Assembly (NCBI GenBank): GCA_934256705.1
Contig: CAKQPF010000005.1
Span: forward strand, 1 to 64,000
Source: an uncultured Prevotella sp.
GTDB lineage: Bacteria; Bacteroidota; Bacteroidia; Bacteroidales; Bacteroidaceae
DNA: 64,000 bases
Direction of reading: 5' to 3'
Below the pieces are notes generated by a model, which worked only from the letters and a program-made list of their open reading frames with translations, was not told the DNA's origin and did not search any database. The number at the start of each line of letters is the position of its first letter. The first letter of the stretch is position 1. Of this stretch, positions 61,472 to 64,000 are shown piece after piece. The position numbers and the translations under genes are program-made.

Positions 61472-61882
61472 TTACTTCTGTGGTTCGCAGAGCTCTGTGA
61501 GGATGCCTGCGGTTGACTTAGGGTGAAGGAATGCTATTGTCATCTGCTCAGCGCCTGGACGTGGAGTCTTGTCGATGAGACGGATGCCCTTGCCTTCTGC
61601 TTCAACGAGAGCTTCAGCAACGCCGTCTTCTACAGCGAATGCTACATGGTGAACGCCCTTACCGCCCTTTTCGAGCCACTTTGCAACTGCGCTCTCAGGA
61701 CTTGTTGGCTCAAGGAGCTCAAGTTTTGTTTCACCAACCTTGAGGAAGGCAGTCTTAACCTTCTGGTCAGCTACTTCTTCGATAGCGTAGCACTTGAGAC
61801 CGAGAATGTTCTCGAAATAAGGAAGGACTTCATCAATGCTCTGGACGCCGATGCCCAGGTGGTCAATTCTTGAAATTTTCAT
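61472..61882 (-). CDS. mce: Methylmalonyl-CoA epimerase
   Basis: A 136-residue vicinal-oxygen-chelate protein interconverting (R)- and (S)-methylmalonyl-CoA. Metal ligands fit His8 (RIDHLGIGV), His in KGVHHVAFAV, and Glu in LTELCEP near the end. It is the first gene of the carboxylase run, 82 nt before mmdA. Normal length. Confidence 0.95.
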   Translation of the reverse strand: MKISRIDHLGIGVQSIDEVLPYFENILGLKCYAIEEVADQKVKTAFLKVGETKLELLEPTSPESAVAKWLEKGGKGVHHVAFAVEDGVAEALVEAEGKGIRLIDKTPRPGAEQMTIAFLHPKSTAGILTELCEPQK

Positions 61883-61949
61883 TTTCTTTAAATGTTTAGT
61901 TATGTGATTATAGTATTGTGATTTTTAAGTATTCTATATTTTATGCGTT

Positions 61950-61958
61950 GCAAAGATA
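61950..61958 (-). promoter_or_regulatory. Bacteroidota -7 promoter box of mce-mmdA operon
   Basis: Minus-strand TATCTTTGC, exact TAnnTTTGC match, leader about 65 nt to mce. No clear TTTG at -33. Confidence 0.55.
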
Positions 61959-62002
61959 GCAAAATCTTTTGTAATATAAAAACTATTAACAACTTTTACA
62001 TC

Positions 62003-64000
62003 TTAAAATTCAAATAAAACCTTTGCATTGATTTGTCGGCTTGTCAAATAGTTGGGTACAGCGTATTGTTGATTGCTAATATCCGTCACCCAATAGTATG
62101 AATTGACATTGTTAATTCCGAGCACATTGAGACAGTCTATACCGAGCCACACGTTGCGGAAGATACTTTTAACTGTCCTTTTCTCGTTGTCATACAGCCT
62201 GTAGCTCATTCCAATGTCGGCGCGTCTGTAAGCCGGCGCTCTGAAATTCATCGTCTCGATACGTCTGTGCGGTGCGTTGAACGGCAGTCCATCTGCAAAG
62301 GCGAGCTTCAGCTGCATCTTCCATTTGTCCGTATTGGGGAAGTAATCGGAGAATGAAAGGTTGACTGAATATCTCTGATCTGTTGGCAACGGAATGCTGA
62401 CGCCATTGAGTTTCATCCTCGTGTTCATGATGGAGAATGTGAGCCACGAGTCAGTTCCGGGGACGAATTCACCGTAGAGTTTTAAATCAACGCCGGCAAT
62501 GTGACCTGAGGCCTCGTTCGTGCCGTAATAGACCACCTTTACGTTGTTGACGCTGTAAGGCACTATGTTAGCGAGGGCTTTGTAGTAAGCCTCTGCCGTA
62601 AATCTGAACGGTCTGTCAAGCATCTTGAATCTGTAGTCCATTCCTGCAATGAAATGGATAGAGCGCTGTGACTTTATCTTGTCGTTCAGCCGTGCATAGG
62701 TGGTTCCTTCCACGGTAGTTGTGTCAAGCAGTTCCTTGAAGAACGGAGCCTGATAATACAATCCAGTGGCGAAACGTATGGTGATGTCCTGGTTGAATCC
62801 TGGTACTATAGCGAGGGAGACGCGTGGTGAGACGATACTCTCTTTGTTGAATGACCAGTTGGAGAACCTTATGCCATAGTTGAGCGTGAAATAAGTGGCT
62901 GGAGAAATCTCCTTTCCTTCTTCGTCGGTCTTGCCACCACTGCTGAAGCGATAGTTGTCCTGAAAATAGAATTCGGTCCTTCTCGCATCAATTTCGTTGC
63001 GCGCACTGAGAGTATAGATAGTTCTCAGCCCCTGTCCGGTATGCGGAATCATATATCCGGCAGAGTCACGCATTTCGTATTCGCGCATATTCTCGCGTAT
63101 ATTCTCCCATTTCATCGTGAGCGCAGTCTGGACAGTGTGATGCTTTGACTTGTGGTCGAGTATCAGTTTCGCGCTTCCCACCTTTGCTTTCAGGAAGTTC
63201 CTGGCATGTTCAGCATATGTTCCCACACCCAGTTCGGTGCTGTTGTTGGTTTCAGTAAGCCAGTATTGTCCCTGTATGTCGTATGTTTCCTGTTCTTTTG
63301 TGTGAAAAGCAGAACCAATCAGGGAGAGACTTGTCTTGTCCGTGATGTTTCGCTTGACGTTTATGGTGCCGAAGAATGTGCGGAAAAGGTCTTTCTCCCA
63401 TCCGTCGAAATACACTTTGAAATTGCGGACATTGTCCTGCGTGCCGAAAGAGGTCTCGCGACTTGATGGTGTGAAATCATAGTTGGATTGCGAGATGTTG
63501 CCTATGAAATCTACCTGCCAGCGCTTGTTTGGAGTAAAACTGAGGTATGTCTGATAGTCGATGAATTTCGGGTCGTATTCTCCATCGGTCTGGAGTGAGT
63601 TGAGCAGTGCTTTGGTAGTCTTGTATCTTACGGCATTAGCCCAAGCGAATTTCTTGTTGCTAAATCCTATGTATGCGCTTCCGCCGAGCAGGCTTGCCTG
63701 TGCATTCGCTTCAAATTTCATCGGTCTTCTGTAAGTGATGTCAAGGGCTGAGGACATCTTGTCTCCGTATTTAGCCTCATATCCACCAGTGGAGAAGCCT
63801 ATTGAACCTACCATGTCGGGGTTGATGATGGACAATCCTTCCTGCTGTCCGCTCCTTACGAGAAACGGACGGTATATTTCCACATTATTTATATATACGG
63901 AGTTCTCGTCGAATGCTCCGCCGCGCACGTTGTATTGTGAAGATAGTTCGCTGTGCGTACTTACTCCAGCCTGCTGCTGTATCAGTTCCTCAACGGCATT
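62003..64000 (-). CDS. TonB-dependent receptor (5' end outside window)
   Basis: The frame is open to the end of the window, so the N-terminus is missing; 666 codons are visible. The visible start reads NAVEELIQQQAGVSTHSEL and QYNVRGGAFDENSVYINNVE, the plug domain of a TonB-dependent outer-membrane transporter, followed by a long beta barrel with alternating aromatics and a C-terminal Phe (NAKVLFEF) typical of barrels. It transports an unknown ligand across the outer membrane. Downstream (lower coordinates) is mce, which has its own promoter. Confidence 0.88.
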   Translation of the reverse strand, partial: NAVEELIQQQAGVSTHSELSSQYNVRGGAFDENSVYINNVEIYRPFLVRSGQQEGLSIINPDMVGSIGFSTGGYEAKYGDKMSSALDITYRRPMKFEANAQASLLGGSAYIGFSNKKFAWANAVRYKTTKALLNSLQTDGEYDPKFIDYQTYLSFTPNKRWQVDFIGNISQSNYDFTPSSRETSFGTQDNVRNFKVYFDGWEKDLFRTFFGTINVKRNITDKTSLSLIGSAFHTKEQETYDIQGQYWLTETNNSTELGVGTYAEHARNFLKAKVGSAKLILDHKSKHHTVQTALTMKWENIRENMREYEMRDSAGYMIPHTGQGLRTIYTLSARNEIDARRTEFYFQDNYRFSSGGKTDEEGKEISPATYFTLNYGIRFSNWSFNKESIVSPRVSLAIVPGFNQDITIRFATGLYYQAPFFKELLDTTTVEGTTYARLNDKIKSQRSIHFIAGMDYRFKMLDRPFRFTAEAYYKALANIVPYSVNNVKVVYYGTNEASGHIAGVDLKLYGEFVPGTDSWLTFSIMNTRMKLNGVSIPLPTDQRYSVNLSFSDYFPNTDKWKMQLKLAFADGLPFNAPHRRIETMNFRAPAYRRADIGMSYRLYDNEKRTVKSIFRNVWLGIDCLNVLGINNVNSYYWVTDISNQQYAVPNYLTSRQINAKVLFEF

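Overview
The window looks like a chromosomal segment of a Bacteroidales bacterium, most likely in or near Prevotella (inference). The evidence is: recurrent Bacteroidota-type promoters (TTTG about 20 nt upstream of TAnnTTTGC) in front of many genes; start codons with little Shine-Dalgarno support; fimbrillin-like lipoproteins; families typical of the phylum (DUF5606, DUF4270, DUF3078, DUF4250, long NusB, 4-gene nusB-yajC-ybbR-coaE block); a PL11 rhamnogalacturonan lyase; and a Na+/H+-type membrane pyrophosphatase. No rRNA, insertion sequence or CRISPR array was found. One tRNA (Ala, GGC) is present.

Layout. 0.1-2.0 kb: an AAA ATPase and an overlapping TOPRIM/RloB-like gene, a probable defence pair with a perfect palindrome in its promoter, followed by about 570 nt of apparently decayed DNA. 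2.6-13.5 kb: an accessory run of same-strand genes with few gaps: three fimbrillin-like modules, a giant fimbrillin-LRR-BACON-M64 metalloprotease interrupted by an in-frame TAA, an anchored protein, a barrel-like secreted protein, an FN3-like/LRR lipoprotein, a small HTH-like protein and a membrane-anchored eukaryotic-type protein kinase. This is the best candidate for an undescribed surface system. 14-29 kb: a divergent sigma-70 factor, then mostly minus-strand housekeeping genes (hppA, two HAD phosphatases, pgi, gpsA, lysS, aroB), a histidine kinase and a separate receiver protein, and a PL11 lyase. 29-36.5 kb: an outer-membrane barrel protein, a PAP2 phosphatase, a HlyIII-family membrane protein and a secreted subtilase. 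36.5-43 kb: S4 RNA-binding protein, pth, rplY, and divergently nusB-yajC-ybbR-coaE, DUF5606 and a Ca2+/Na+ antiporter. 43-45 kb: a queuosine-precursor transporter and queF, preceded by what reads as two tandem preQ1-I-type riboswitch pseudoknots. 45-53 kb: tRNA-Ala, POT peptide transporter, S9 peptidase, yidC and a DUF3078 protein. 53-64 kb: a Pif1-like helicase, a RidA protein with a fused N-terminal extension, a DUF4270 lipoprotein, a glycogen-synthase-like protein, the mce/mmdA/biotin-carrier carboxylase cluster, and the 3' part of a TonB-dependent receptor that runs off the window.

How they fit together. Peptide use links the POT transporter, the S9 peptidase and the secreted S8 protease. 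Propionate/succinate metabolism links mce, mmdA and the biotin carrier, but the membrane decarboxylase subunit is not adjacent. Queuosine salvage/synthesis links the riboswitches, YhhQ-type transporter and QueF. The fimbrillin-protease-kinase run suggests a surface-exposed module under the control of an inner-membrane Ser/Thr kinase and a small DNA-binding-like protein (inference).
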